The notes under the pieces were generated by a model. That model saw only the letters and a list, made by a program, of their open reading frames with translations. It was not told where the DNA came from and did not search any database. From assembly GCA_030704615.1 (NCBI GenBank), contig CM060731.1, positions 5,768,001 to 5,828,000 on the forward strand: DNA of 60,000 bases. The letters run 5' to 3'. Position numbers and translations under genes: made by a program. Positions 11,753 through 22,780 of the stretch are shown here, piece by piece. This DNA is from Takakia lepidozioides (Eukaryota; Streptophyta; Takakiopsida; Takakiales; Takakiaceae). The first letter of the stretch is position 1; each line of letters opens with the position of its first letter.

Positions 11753-12189
11753 CCAAGTTATTGGGATGTTGCCAAACCATTGAATTCCCTCATCTGATAA
11801 GTCTCTGCAACAAATACCATTGCCTTTTTCACAAACTTGGAGAGAAGTTGAACTCATTTCCTGCTACTACATCTGCAAACAGCTTCATCAACACCCGTCA
11901 TACCTTACGAGCTTCAGACAAAAAGTCTGAGTGGACGAACTCAAGATCACTCTAGCACTACATAGTTTCTTCGCAAAGACACGATCACATCTTCACTTCC
12001 AAAGTGGTATAATATATGGGATCTAAGAACAGTGCACACATGACATACTAACCATAATTGACCCTGAGCAAAATTGAGAAGCATAAGGAGCGAGAAGGGG
12101 CTGCCATGTCAATCCAATGCATGTGGAATGTTGTAATTGGAATAAATTTAATTACAATTACAATGTTGCAATTACACATTGCAGAACAT
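11753..12189. other. spacer between the two family-1 LTRs
   Basis: No retroelement coding motif was found. AT-rich text around 12,010-12,180 includes ATTACAATTACAATG repeats. It probably belongs to the locus that held the pseudogene exon at 12.2 kb. Confidence 0.4.
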
Positions 12190-12315
12190 GGTTGGAGCAA
12201 CTGTTTTTTCAGAGAATTTGAAAAAGAATGGGGTATCTCCCGAACAAATGAGTTCAAGCAGCAGCATGGAGCCAAAGGGGCCATGAAGAGGGTCCTGTAC
12301 ATGTGGGTCATTTGA
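12190..12315 (+). pseudogene. relic of the last exon of the ParB-like gene family
   Basis: The frame reads WSNCFFREFEKEWGISRTNE, then AMKRVLYMWVI and a stop. This parallels the final exon of the intact gene at 35.4-38.3 kb, which reads WRYCFFREFSKDGNILRSND and AMMRVVYRCNVI: same order, spacing and conserved CFFREF. No other exon of the gene was found on either side, so it is a fragment. It is followed by palindromes of the same type as those after the intact gene. Confidence 0.6.
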
Positions 12316-12354
12316 ACTTGGTTAGCCTTATTGAGAGGCACTTTAGTTCCTCCA

Positions 12355-12382
12355 AAACTGAGTGCTTTCACGCACACAGTTT
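12355..12382 (+). repeat. palindrome, relic locus copy 1
   Basis: AAACTGAGTGC and GCACACAGTTT flank the centre TTTCAC, giving an imperfect inverted repeat of about 28 nt. It lies 40 nt after the stop of the exon relic and belongs to the same series as the copies at 23.23-23.78 kb. Confidence 0.7.
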
Positions 12383-12472
12383 CAGAGTCCTGCAATGCCC
12401 GTTGTGATTCTACCCCCTTCAGAGATTTGCTTATGGTTGGAAACATCAATTTGGAACTTGTCTGTTCATACT

Positions 12473-12692
12473 TGTCACGGACATAGCCCAGAGAAACTTA
12501 CCAGGAGTAAATACCAGAAATTACCAAGTTATCATGACTTATCGTAATTTACCATAATCTACCATGATTTATCATTACTTATCAAGTTACCGGGAGTTTA
12601 TTAAATTACCAAGAGTAACTTGGGAAACTACTCAGGAAGCTTCATTTGGAGGAAACTTCTCCATCAAGATACCTCCTTTGTTTAAGGAAGCT
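12473..12692 (+). mobile_element. solo LTR of family 1, left part
   Basis: The LTR begins TGTCACGGACATAGCCC at 12473 and is preceded by the target duplication ATACT (12468-12472). It is interrupted at 12692 by the Ty3/gypsy insertion and resumes at 22786 after the duplicated AAGCT. Confidence 0.85.
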
Positions 12693-13422
12693 TGTCGCGC
12701 ACCTCACTTCGGTAAGCTCCCCCCTCAAGTCATAGTTACTCGCTTGATGCGCGCGCCTAACTCCCAACCTGGCCGCCGGGCCAACTTGGAGCTTCGGCTG
12801 CTCACCGGGGCATAACGGTCCCCCCCTTTGATCTCCCAAAGAACCCTCCAACGATTTGGAACCAGCGGAATTCCCTTTGGTAGCTGGCAGTCCGGAACAG
12901 CTCCCCACTCTTTGGTCGCTTTCCGGCTCGCTCGCTTACTCATTAGCTTTTGGTCACCAACGGGCTTGCACCGTTCTCGGGGTTACTACTCCCCTATATA
13001 TACTTCTGTAGCTGTCCGCGGGGGTTTTCACAAACACCATGCCATTTTTATGGTGAACCACCAGGAACACCCTCGACTCCCGATGATGAGTCGCGGTGAG
13101 TCTTGGCCCACCCACCACGGCCCCTATGGGCCGTGATGAGTCCCAAGACTCCCACGACTCCCACCACGAGGTCTCCGCCCCAGGGTTAGTCCTATGCCAC
13201 CCCCACTAAGTCCCGCTAAGCTACCACCACCCCTTGTGGAGCCACCCCCACCGCAACCCGGTGTGCGGGGCTCCACCTAGTGAGCGCCTCCGCCTCCTTG
13301 AGTGCCTTAGTCACTCAAGGGTGCTTCAGCCCCCCCATACCTATCGCTGCCACTGCCCCCACCACAGGGGCAACCCCTTTTGTGTCCCGACCCCCCTGCC
13401 CTCAAGGCAAAGGGCCGTGACA
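12693..13422 (-). repeat. 3' LTR of outer chromovirus
   Basis: 730 bp, TG...CA ends, with a TATATATA box near 12993. It pairs with 22057-22780. Confidence 0.9.
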
Positions 13423-14893
13423 CACACCCCTACCAACAGGGAGTCGATGTCTTCATCGGCTTGTCCATTTTGTGGAAACGAACATCCAAGTTGTGGCATC
13501 CCACATCAAGGAGTTTGTTTCCGTACCATGGCGTCCTATGGCAAAGAACCAAACCCCACACTTGACTCTACTCTCCACTAGTTAGTTCGGCCGACTTCCT
13601 CTAAGTCCCGGCCAACTTCCTCCAAGTCCCGGCCAAGGGTGGATCCTCTCAAGCTCCTCCCAGTGCACTCTTCTTGGCCTACTTCAAGGCCAAGGAACGA
13701 TCCTCCCCGAGGATCGAATCGCCTTACTGCAACAACATTGCTTGCGACCGCTCATGATGCCGTTTTTGGCATCACCTTGAGCAAGGGTTCACCTCGAACC
13801 CTCTTTGACTAGGAAGATAACCTTGAACCAACCGCGCGCCCCAATCACTACAATTGGGTCCGCCTTGGAATGCTGGCCTGAGGTACGGGAACACGCCGAA
13901 GCCGCACTACGAATTCGTCCCGAGGCTACACGATTATAGTACGTGAACGGAAGCACGTAGCTTCCGCGTTAGCCCGCACTACAAGGCAACCCCCTCGGTA
14001 GCGCAGTTATAGTACGCGCACGCGCCAGGTGCGCACTAGCACGTGAACTCCTAAAGAAGGTGCAAGTTTTCTTGCCCCTTGGATGGGAGTCACCCAATTT
14101 CGGCACTGCGCAAACACACGATTAACCCAATTTACCTCTCTCACTTCTGTAAGCTAGCATGCATTCTACACACACCAGCCAATCACACCATGCATCACAC
14201 CATTCCAAACAAAATAGGAAGCACAACATTTAGAACCCATTTCCTTTATAACAAATTTTTGTCAATACAAGTTTTTGCAATCGGATTCCTAAGCTAGCTA
14301 AGCCGGGCTAAGCATGCATTTCCTCCCCCACGCTCCAAGGTTGATGTCCCCATCAACGCTTCTTCCGCTTTTGAGGTCGCCCTTCGAAAACTGCAACCGC
14401 CTCGGATGCGTTTCCCATTTCTGAGGCACGCACCCAAGATGCCTCCATGCCATGTCCGCGACTTCGAGCAATAGCACATTGAAAGCCTGGACATATCCCC
14501 GAATGCCATCAGTTTGCTTCAAATTCCTCATCTTGTCTTAGGCGAGCCAGGACGTGTTGAGGGGCACAAACTGCCTCTTCATCAATTCCTTTGAACCCAC
14601 TCCAGTTCAAGGTTTCCGGGCTTGGACCTCGGTCGTGGAGGCGTTTCTGCCACCATTGTTGAGCATAGCCCCTCAAATAAGTGGGAGCCATTTCCACCCA
14701 ATCCTCGTCACTCAACTTGGCCGCCCGGAAGTACTGCTCTAGCTCCAAGAGCCAGGTGTTGAGTGCCTTCCGATTTCGGACGCCCTCGAAGGTGTCGGGT
14801 TCCTTAGGCTTCACCTTAAACTTTGCCTTAGTGGAAGTGGCATTAGCCGCCTTCAACACGTCTTTCAACGTCCCGCCAAATTGCGCCAACAAC
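13423..14893 (-). pseudogene. internal part of outer chromovirus: gag fused by deletion to the chromodomain tail
   Basis: On the minus strand, gag starts at the inner-element junction (LAQFGGTLKDVLKAANATS), passes through YLRGYAQQWWQKRLHDRG and reaches NVLLLEVADMA near 14450. It is joined there directly to the 3' chromodomain end [12 protein letters not shown]. About 3.7 kb present in the inner copy is missing. The remainder (13423-14290) is untranslated 3' sequence like that of the inner element. Confidence 0.8.
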
Positions 14894-15613
14894 TGTCGCG
14901 CACCTCACTTCGGTAAGCTCCCCCTCAAGTCATAGTTACTCGCTTTGATGCGCGCGCCTGACTCCCAACCTGGCCGCCGGGCCAACTTGGAGCTTCGGCT
15001 GCTCACCGGGGCATAACGGTCCCCCTTTGCTCCCACTAACCCTCCACCGATTTGGAACCAGCGGGAATTCCCTTTGGTAGTTGGCAGTCCGGAACAGCTC
15101 CCCACTCTTTGGTCGCTTTCCGGCTCGCTCGCTTACTCACTAGTTTTTGGTCACCAACGGGCTTGCACCGTTCTCGGGGTTACTACTCCCTATATATACT
15201 TCTGTAGCTGTCCGCGGGGTTTCACACAACCAGCCATGCCATTTTATGGCGAACCACCACGAAAACCCTCGACTCCCGGTGATGAGTCGCGGTGAGTCTT
15301 GGCCCACTCACCACGGCCCTATGGACCGTGATGAGTCCCAAGACTCCCCACGACTCCCACCACGAGGTCTCCGCCCCATGGTGAGTCCTATGCCACCCCC
15401 ACTAAGTCCCGCTAAGCTACCACCACCCCTTGTGGAGCCACCCCCACCGCAACCCGGTGTGCGGGCTCCACCTAGTGAGCGCCTCCGCTTCCTGAGTGCC
15501 TTGGGCACTCAAGGGTGCTTCAGCCCCCCATACCTATCGCTGCCGCTGCCCCCCCACAGGGGCAGCCCCTCATGTGTCCCGACCCCCTGCCCTCAAGGCA
15601 AAGGGCCGCGACA
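14894..15613 (-). repeat. 3' LTR of inner chromovirus
   Basis: 720 bp, TGTCGCG...CGCGACA. It shares TGACTCCC and CCTCCACC variants with 21055-21766, which marks it as that LTR's partner. Confidence 0.9.
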
Positions 15614-16456
15614 CACACCCCTACCAACAGGGAGTCGATGTCCTCATCGACTTGTCCATTTTGTAGAAACGAACATCCAAGTTGTGGCGTCCCACATCAA
15701 GGAGTTGTTTTCCGTACCATGGCGTCCCATGGCAAAGAACCAAACCCCACACTTGACTCTACTCTCCACTAGCTAGTTCGGCCGACTTCCTCCAAGTCCC
15801 GGCCAAGGGTGGAGCCTCTCAAGCTCCTCCCAGTGCACTCTTCTTGGCCTACTTCAAGGCCAAGGAACGATCCTCCCCGAGGATCGAATCGCCTTACTGC
15901 AACAACATTGCTTGCGACCGCTCATGATGCCGCTTTTGGCATCACCTTGAGCAAGGGTTCACCTGAACCCTCTTTGACTAGGAAGATAACCTTGAACCAA
16001 CCGTGCGCCCCAATCACTACAATTGGGTCCGCCTTGGAATGCTGGCCTGAGGTACGGGAACACGCCGAAGCCGCACTACGACTTCGTCCCGAGGCTACGA
16101 TTATAGTACGTGAACGGAAGCACGTAGCTTCCGCGTTAGCCCGCACTACAAGGCAACCCCTCGGTAGCGCAGTTATAGTACGCGCACGCGCCAGGTGCGC
16201 ACTAGCACGTGAACTCCCAAAGAAGGCGCAAGTTTCCTTGCCCCTTGATGGGGGTCACCCGATTTCGGCACTACGCAAACACACGATTAACCCAATTTAC
16301 CTCTCCCACTTTTATAAGCTAGCATGCATTCTACACACTAGCCAACCATACCATGCATCACCATTCCAAACAAATAGGACGCACAACATTTGGAACCCAT
16401 TTCATTTATAACACGTTTTGTACAATACAGTTTTTGCAATCGGATTCCTAAGCTAG
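15614..16456 (-). other. 3' untranslated internal region of inner chromovirus
   Basis: Lies between the chromodomain stop and the 3' LTR. The bases next to the LTR (GGTAGGGGTGTG on the minus strand) are the likely polypurine tract. No ORF of note. Confidence 0.6.
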
Positions 16457-16511
16457 CTAAGCCGGGCTAAGCATGCATTTCCTCCCCCACGCTCCAAGGT
16501 TGATGTCCCCA

Positions 16512-16972
16512 TCAACGCTTCTTCCGCTTTTGAGGTCGCCCTTCGAAAGCTGCAACCGCCTCGGATGCGTTTCCCATTTCTGAGGCACGCACCCAAGATG
16601 CCTCCACATGATGATAGCCCTTCCATTTGACGATATACTCCGTTTCTCGGTTCTTGAACCTCCTCGACTTAAGTATTGCCTCCACCTCGTACTCAGGTTC
16701 ATTTTCATGATCCAACAGCATAGGTGGCGGACGCAACACTTGATGCCGATTCGGACGCGCTCATCTTTGAAGTAAGGCTTCAAAAGGGAGACATGGAATA
16801 CTGGGTGCACCTTGCTGTTTGCCGGCAGCTCCAATTCATACACATCCTCATTCATAACCTTCCGAATGCGAAAGGGTCCCGCATACGGAGGTACGAACTT
16901 CGGACTCACTTCCGGAGGTAGTCGGAAATTCTTGATGTTCAACCAGACCTCTGTGCCTGCCTCAAACTTCAC
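16512..16972 (-). pseudogene. integrase C-terminus and chromodomain
   Basis: The upper part reads [34 protein letters not shown] and [12 protein letters not shown], the usual integrase C-terminal GPY/F module. After a frame shift, [14 protein letters not shown] and YIVKWKGY form a chromodomain, which in chromoviruses directs integration to marked chromatin. Confidence 0.85.
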
Positions 16973-17012
16973 TTCCCTCCGCTTCCGATTCGCCTGCCTT
17001 TCATACCGTTTC

Positions 17013-17840
17013 CTAGCTTTGGCAATTGAGCTTCAACGCCGCTACTGCTGCCGTTTCCTCAACGTCCTGGGCGGCCCAACTTGTCGGCACCAGAGGTGCT
17101 TTTCCATAGACCAATACGAAAGGGGAAACTCCCGTTGCGGAGTGTTCTGTGTTATTATAACAGAACTCTGCCGCGTCTAAGTGTTCCACCCAGTCTGTTT
17201 GGTCTGCCGACACGTAATTCCGCAAGATCTGCTTCACTACGGAATTCACTCTTTCTGTTTGGCCGTCGGTCGTAGGTCGGAAGGCGGTGCTCATCTTCAG
17301 CCTCGTCCCCATCTTCTTTCCAAAGTGCCCTCCAAAATTTACTCGTAAACTTTGGATCGCGGTCCGAGACAATATCCTTCGGGACTCCATGATGCTTTAA
17401 GACGTGGGCGAAGTAAAGTCGCCCTGTCTCCTGCGCCGTTGCCGTCTCCTTGGTGGGGATGAAATGGCCCATTTTACTGAACCTATCCACCACCACCATG
17501 ATTGCATCGAATCCTTTTGACAGCGGCATAGCAGTCATGAAATCCATCGAGACGCTTTCCCAAGTCCCCTCTGGAATCGGCAAGGGTTGTAACAGCCCCG
17601 CTTGCTTTTTGTACTCGCTCCGGTTTTGTTGGCATGTGGTGCATGTCTTGACATACTCCTCTCTGCCTCCTCCCTCAGTTTGGGCCAGAAATACTCTTTC
17701 TTCAAGAGTGCCGCAGTGCGCTTGGCTCCGCCGTGGCCCGCAAGCGGGCTATCATGGCATTCTCTCAAGAGGCTATCTCTGATCCCTCCCTTCGGCACGT
17801 AGAGACGCTTTTGCTTATACCGGAGCAGTCCATTTTGCAA
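17013..17840 (-). pseudogene. integrase zinc-binding and catalytic domains
   Basis: The H2C2 region has CHDSPLAGHGGAKRT and LLKKEYFWPKL (near 17.7 kb). The catalytic core has SMDFMTAMP, IVSDRDPKFTSKFW and GQTERVNSVVKQILR, giving the D, D and E residues. At least two frameshifts separate these blocks. Confidence 0.88.
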
Positions 17841-18672
17841 GTGGAACTGCGATTTAACCCCATCCTCAAGTCCTGCATCACGGACTTCGCCAGCTCATCC
17901 TTCCGGCAAGCCTTCCGGATCTTCCTTTGGAGCGCCGTCTCGCCCTTGTACACCAACAAGAGCTGCTGCTTTCTACTTAAAGCATCGGCCACCACGTTGT
18001 CTCGTCCCGGTTTGTACTGGATATCCACGTCGAACACCGCCAAAGTATCTTGCCACCTAAGTTGTTTTGGGACAACTTGGGCTGCGTGGCAAAATACTTC
18101 ACCGTGACATTGTCCGTGAACACCTTCACTGGGTTGGAACCAACATAGTGGCGCCAAAGCTCAAGGCAATGCACCACCGCCTTCATCTCTTTTTCGTGCG
18201 TCGGCCACCGTCGCTCCACTTCATTCAGTTTCTTACTTTCGTAAGCCACTGGACGTCCATCTTGCATAAGTACACCCCCAATCGCGAAGTCCGACGCATC
18301 TGTATGAATCTCAAATGGACGATCGAACTCCGGGATTTTCAAGACTGGAGCTTCCGCCATCCGCTGCTTCAATTCAGCAAAAGCTTGGCCACAAAATGTG
18401 TTCCATACCCAGACTTTGGATTTACACAGAAGGTCCGACAGCGGCCCCGCGATCTTGGCGAAATTTCTCACATACTTCCGGTAATAGGAGGCGAGTCCTA
18501 GGAAGGATCGCACTCCCGGGACCGAAGTCGGAGGCTCCCAGTCCAAGATCGCCCTCACCTTTCTGTCATCCATTTTGATCCCATCCTGTGTAATCACATG
18601 CCCCAAGAACTCCACTTTTGTGACCCCGAATTCGCACTTTGAAGCTTTGGCATACAGCTTCCCTTCCCGCAA
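17765..18672 (-). pseudogene. RNase H domain
   Basis: [17 protein letters not shown] and RSFLGLASYYRKYVRNFA lie in the RT connection. RNase H follows: FEIHTDASDFAIGGVLMQDG, then HEKEMKAVVHCLELWRHY and VFTDN, holding the acidic residues. A shift near 18,070 moves the C-terminus into another frame. Confidence 0.88.
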
Positions 18673-19281
18673 TTTTGGAACACCCTTTTGAGGTGCTCCA
18701 GGTGCTCCTCCTTTGTTTTCGAGTACACCAAGATGTCGTCGATGTACACGATCACAAAGTCATCCAACCACTCCTGAAAAAGGCTGTTCATCAGCGTGCT
18801 AAGGTCGCTGGTGCATTGGTGAGCCCAAAAGGCATCACCAAGAACTCATATGAACCATACCTTGTCCTGCACGCGGAATTTGATGATAGCCGGAGCGCAA
18901 GTCGATCCGGCTGAAATACTTCGCTCCTGCCAACCGATCGAAAGGTCGTCGATCCTTGGCAAAGGGTACCGGTTTTTATAGTCACCTTATTCAAGCCCTG
19001 TAATCGACACACATCCGCAGCGTCCCATCCTTCTTGTCTGCGAATAGCACCGGGGCTCCGTAAGGTGACTTACTCGGCCGGATGTACCCCTTTGACATTA
19101 GATCCTTGAGCTGAGTCTTCAGCTCGACCAACTCTCTGTGGCTCAACCGGTAGGGTGCCTTGGCAGGCGGTTCCGATCCCGTCACCTCAATCTTGTGGTC
19201 AACTCCTCTTCGCGGTGGCAAGCCGCTTGGTAAATCCTCCGGCATCACATCCTGGTATTTCTCCAAATCCCCTTGATCCAA
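18594..19281 (-). pseudogene. reverse transcriptase domain
   Basis: Blocks [20 protein letters not shown] and MCVDYRA come first, then [15 protein letters not shown] and the catalytic [12 protein letters not shown]. They fall in three successive frames, so the domain is not continuous as written. Confidence 0.9.
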
Positions 19282-19510
19282 TCTGGGCTCGGCTCCCCAT
19301 CGCCTTCTCCCTTCACTTCTCTAATGTAAAGCAAAAATTGGGGCTCGTGTGCCTCCTCCACGGCCCACTCCCTTGCTGACAGAAGGTTTATTCGCCCTCC
19401 CACGGATTTGGGCGTTTCCGACACTCGTAAAACCTCGCCACCATTCCCACATGGCAGCGTGACTACTCTCTTGCGGCCATCTATGACCGCTCCGGATTTG
19501 CTCAAAAAGG

Positions 19511-19790
19511 TCATCCCCAAAATGAGATCCACTCCATCGATCTCGCAGATGGTGAAGTTCTCACGTCCCTCCCAACTCCCCAGTTGAAGAGGAACATCAA
19601 ACGCCAACCTTGTCGCCAACTGTGGTTCTCCTTTGGCAGAACGCACCTCAATAGAGGCCCCCACGTCACTTGTCGGGAGTCCCAACTTTCGCGCCGCCGC
19701 CGGTCATGAAGGAGTGCGACGCTCCTGTGTCCCACCAACAACGACACGTTAGTTCCGGATATTATCCCATCCACGAACAATAACTGACTC
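19511..19790 (-). pseudogene. aspartic protease region, active site shifted
   Basis: The frame begins LLFVDGIISGTNVSLLV and would be expected to continue with the D-T/S-G active site. An extra G in a GGG run near 19,731 shifts the frame at exactly that point. Downstream FTICEIDGVDLILGMTFL is the usual protease C-terminal block. Confidence 0.8.
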
Positions 19791-19822
19791 CCTTTACGCA
19801 GGCGCCAGTTTCCTGATACAAC

Positions 19823-20047
19823 TCACAAGAATTTGCCTACCTTGCAAGTCCTGGCGACCACCGCTTCCACCAAGCGACTGATGGTATCTTCCGACAGCTC
19901 CGTGGTTGCCCGAGTCATGTTCAATTGTCGAGGTTTTGTGCACTTCTTGGCCATGTGCCCGGGCTCCCCGCAATTGAAACACACTCCATCAAAGGTCGCC
20001 TTCTGTCCGCCATAAGCCGCTCCACCCCGCTTTTCCTTTCGAAGCAC
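19823..20047 (-). pseudogene. gag zinc knuckle
   Basis: CFNCGEPGHMAKKC is a CX2CX4HX4C knuckle that binds RNA. It lies in a different frame from the main gag frame. Confidence 0.9.
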
Positions 20048-20925
20048 CGGTGCCGCCTTGACGTGTGAAGGCCCTCCCTTCGATTTCCACGTGCCATTGT
20101 CGCCGCGTGGCCTATCCCACTTCTTTCCGGTCGGAAGGAGTCACCTTCCCGCCGGGTCTTCTTGTGGTTCAGCTCCGTACGGCCTTGTCTCTCACCCCTA
20201 GGGACATCCGAGAAACATTCAGCCCTCTCAATTGCCTCGTTCAAAGTCTTGGGTGGCTTCTCCTCCAACTTCCGCCTGGCCCATGGGGCCAGTCCCGCCA
20301 CAAAGTTGAAGACCATTTCTGGTTCTGCCATGTCCGCGACTTCGAGCAACAGCACATTGAAAGCCTGGACATACCCCCGAATGTCATCTGTTTGCTTCAA
20401 ATTCCTCATCTTGTCCCGGGCAAGCCAGGACGCGTTGAGGGGCACAAACTGTCTCTTCATCAATTCCTTGAACCCACTCCAGTTCAAGGTTTCCGGGCTT
20501 GGGCCTCGGTCGTGAAGGCGTTTCTGCCACCATTGTTGAGCATAGCCCCTCAAATAGGTGGGAGCCACTTCCACCCGATCCTCGTCACTCAACTTGGCCG
20601 CCCGGAAGTACTGCTCTAGCTCCAGGAGCCAGGTGTTGAGTGCCTTCCGATTTCGGACGCCCTCGAAGGTGCCGGGTTCCTTAGGCTTCACCTTAAACTT
20701 TGCCTTAGTGGAAGTGGCATTAGCCGCCTTCAACACGTCTTTCAACGTCCCGCCAAACTGCGCCAACAACCCTTCCCAAAAGGCTGCCGGCATGGGAGGC
20801 ATCTCTTGGTTTGTCGGAGCTCTCAAGGATTCCTCGGGCTCCGACTCCTCGGATTCCTCCCGCTCTTGAGCGGCCTCGTTTTCGGAAACATGCATCGCTT
20901 CCTCAAACGGCCGCCTCGGTGACAC
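19921..20925 (-). CDS. gag of inner chromovirus
   Basis: A 334-codon frame with an acidic N-terminus (EREESEESEPEESL) and the retrotransposon gag core: ALNTWLLELEQYFRAAKLSD, YLRGYAQQWWQKRLHDRG, WSGFKELMKRQFVP and MRNLKQTDDIRGYVQAFN. The natural start is about 75 nt further upstream (MGSGKPKRKR in the outer copy at 21.99 kb). A missing C near 20,990 puts that start out of frame here. Confidence 0.85.
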   Translation of the reverse strand: MSPRRPFEEAMHVSENEAAQEREESEESEPEESLRAPTNQEMPPMPAAFWEGLLAQFGGTLKDVLKAANATSTKAKFKVKPKEPGTFEGVRNRKALNTWLLELEQYFRAAKLSDEDRVEVAPTYLRGYAQQWWQKRLHDRGPSPETLNWSGFKELMKRQFVPLNASWLARDKMRNLKQTDDIRGYVQAFNVLLLEVADMAEPEMVFNFVAGLAPWARRKLEEKPPKTLNEAIERAECFSDVPRGERQGRTELNHKKTRREGDSFRPERSGIGHAATMARGNRREGLHTSRRHRCFERKSGVERLMADRRRPLMECVSIAGSPGTWPRSAQNLDN

Positions 20926-21040
20926 GTCGCCCCCATCGGGCTCACCAGGATCATCATCTTTTGGGCCGTTCCGCTTTCGCTTCGGCTTGCCGACCCCATG
21001 ATGAGGCCAATCCCAAGGACGATCGCGTACTGAACTCTAA

Positions 21041-21052
21041 GCTCTGATACCA
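21041..21052 (-). other. primer binding site of inner chromovirus
   Basis: TGGTATCAGAGC on the minus strand, two bases inside the 5' LTR end. It matches the plant initiator methionine tRNA 3' end type. The same sequence follows the outer 5' LTR at 22043-22054. Confidence 0.9.
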
Positions 21053-21054
21053 AG

Positions 21055-21766
21055 TGTCGCGCACCTCACTTCGGTAAGCTCCCCTCAAGTCATAGTTTAC
21101 TCGCTTTGATGCGCGCGCCTGACTCCCAACCTGGCCGCCGGGCCAACTTGGAGCTTCGGCTGCTCACCGGGCATAACGGTCCCCCTTTGTTCTCCCAAAC
21201 CCTCCACCTATTTGGAACCAGCGGAATTCCCTTTGGTAGTTGGCAGTCCGGAACAGCTCCCCACTTTGGTCGCTTTCCGGCTCGCTCGCTTACTCACTAG
21301 TTTTGGTCACCAACGGGCTTGCACCGTTCTCGGGGTTACTACTCCCTATATATACTTCTGTAGCTGTCCGCGGGGGTTTCACAACCAGCCATGCCATTTT
21401 ATGGCGAACCACCACGAAAACCCTCGACTCCCGGTGATGAGTCGCGGTGAGTCTTGGCCCACTCACCACGGCCCCTATGGACCGTGATGAGTCCCAAGAC
21501 TCCCCACGACTCCCACCACGAGGTCTCCCCCCATGGTGAGTCCTATGCCACCCCCACTAAGTCCCGCTAAGCTACCACCACCCCTTGTGGAGCCACCCCC
21601 CGCAACCCGGTGTGCGGGGCTCCACCTAGTGAGCGCCTCCGCCTCCTGAGTGCCTTGGGCACTCAAGGGTGCTTCAGCCCCCATACCTATCGCTGCCGCT
21701 GCCCCCACCACAGGGGCAGCCCCTCATGTGTCCCGACCCCTGCCCTCAAGGCAAAAGGCCGCGACA
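21055..21766 (-). repeat. 5' LTR of inner chromovirus
   Basis: 712 bp, partner of 14894-15613. Most differences between the two are one-base changes in C, G or T runs. Confidence 0.9.
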
Positions 21767-21771
21767 ACAAC

Positions 21772-22056
21772 CCTTCCCAAAAGGCTGCCGGCATGGGAGG
21801 CATCTGTTGGTCGGTCGGAGCTCTCAGGGATTCCTCAGGCTCTGACTCCTCAGATTCCTCCCGCTCTTGAGCGGCCTCGTTTTCGGAAACATGCATCGCT
21901 TCCTCAAACGGCCGCCTCGGTGACACGTCGCCCCCATCGGGCTCACCAGGATTATCATCTTTTGGGCCGTTCCGCTTTCGCTTTGGCTTGCCCGACCCCA
22001 TGATGAGGCCAATCCCAAGGACAATCGCGTACTGAACTCTAAGCTCTGATACCAAG
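21772..22056 (-). pseudogene. 5' end of outer chromovirus gag
   Basis: After the PBS the frame opens with MGSGKPKRKRNGPKDD and runs to MPPMPAAFWEGLL, where the inner element interrupts it. The frame resumes at 14893. Confidence 0.85.
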
Positions 22057-22780
22057 TGTCGCGCACCTCACTTCGGTAAGCTCCCCCCTCAAGTCATAGT
22101 TACTCGCTTGATGTGCGTGCCTAACTCCCAACCTGTCCGCCGGGCCAACTTGGAGCTTCGGCTGCTCACCGGGGCATAACGGTCCCCCCCTTTGATCTCC
22201 CAAAGAACCCTCCAACGATTTGGAACCAGCGGAATTCCCTTTGGTAGTTGGCAGTCCGGAACAGCTCCCCACTCTTTGGTCGCTTTCCGGCTCGCTCGCT
22301 TACTCATTAGCTTTTGGTCACCAACGGGCTTGCACCGTTCTCAGGGTTACTACTCCCTATATATACTTCTGTAGTTGTCCGCGGGGGTTTCACAAACAAC
22401 CATGCCATTTTATGGCGAACCACCACGAACACCCTCGACTACCGGTGATGAGTCGTGGTGAGTCTTGGCCCACCCCACGGCCCCTATGGGCCGTGATGAG
22501 TCCCAACTCCCACGACTCCCACCACAAGGTCTCCACCCCAGGGTGAGTCCTATGCCACCCCCACTAAGTCCCGCTAAGCTACCACCACCCCTTGTGGAGC
22601 CACCCCCACCGCAACCCGGTGTGCGGGGCTCCACCTAGTGAGCGCCTCCGCCTCCTTGAGTGCCTTGGGCACTCAAGGGTGCTTCAGCCCCCCCATACCT
22701 ATCGCTACCACTGCCCCCACCATAGGGGCAGCCCCTTTTGTGTCCCGACCCCCCTGCCCTCAAGGCAAAGGGCCGCGACA
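22057..22780 (-). repeat. 5' LTR of outer chromovirus
   Basis: 724 bp, TGTCGCG...CGCGACA, partner of 12693-13422. Confidence 0.9.

Larger units (their letters stand above)
14894..21766 (-). mobile_element. inner full-length Ty3/gypsy chromovirus
   Basis: LTRs are 14894-15613 (3') and 21055-21766 (5'). Flanks are perfect duplications ACAAC (14889-14893 and 21767-21771), which are gag bases of the outer copy. Length is 6,873 bp. The primer binding site TGGTATCAGAGC (initiator Met tRNA type) follows the 5' LTR. Gag, protease, reverse transcriptase, RNase H, integrase and chromodomain occur in that order. Several one-base shifts split the frame, most at homopolymers. Confidence 0.92.
12693..22780 (-). 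mobile_element. outer Ty3/gypsy chromovirus, internally deleted, holding an inner copy
   Basis: Terminal LTRs are 12693-13422 (3' LTR) and 22057-22780 (5' LTR), each TGTCGCG...GACA. The whole unit is flanked by perfect 5-bp duplications AAGCT (12688-12692 and 22781-22785). The two LTRs share diagnostic differences from the inner pair, for example TAACTCCC and AAAGAACCCTCCAACG. Its internal part is 22056-21772 plus 14893-13423, cut in gag by the inner element. It lacks the equivalent of inner 16.6-20.3 kb (end of gag, all of pol up to the chromodomain), so it was non-autonomous. Confidence 0.9.

Noticed and set aside
15147-15776. A 209-codon plus-strand ORF in the chromovirus LTR
   Set aside because: It is Pro-rich antisense text of the LTR itself and is not conserved in frame among the four LTR copies.
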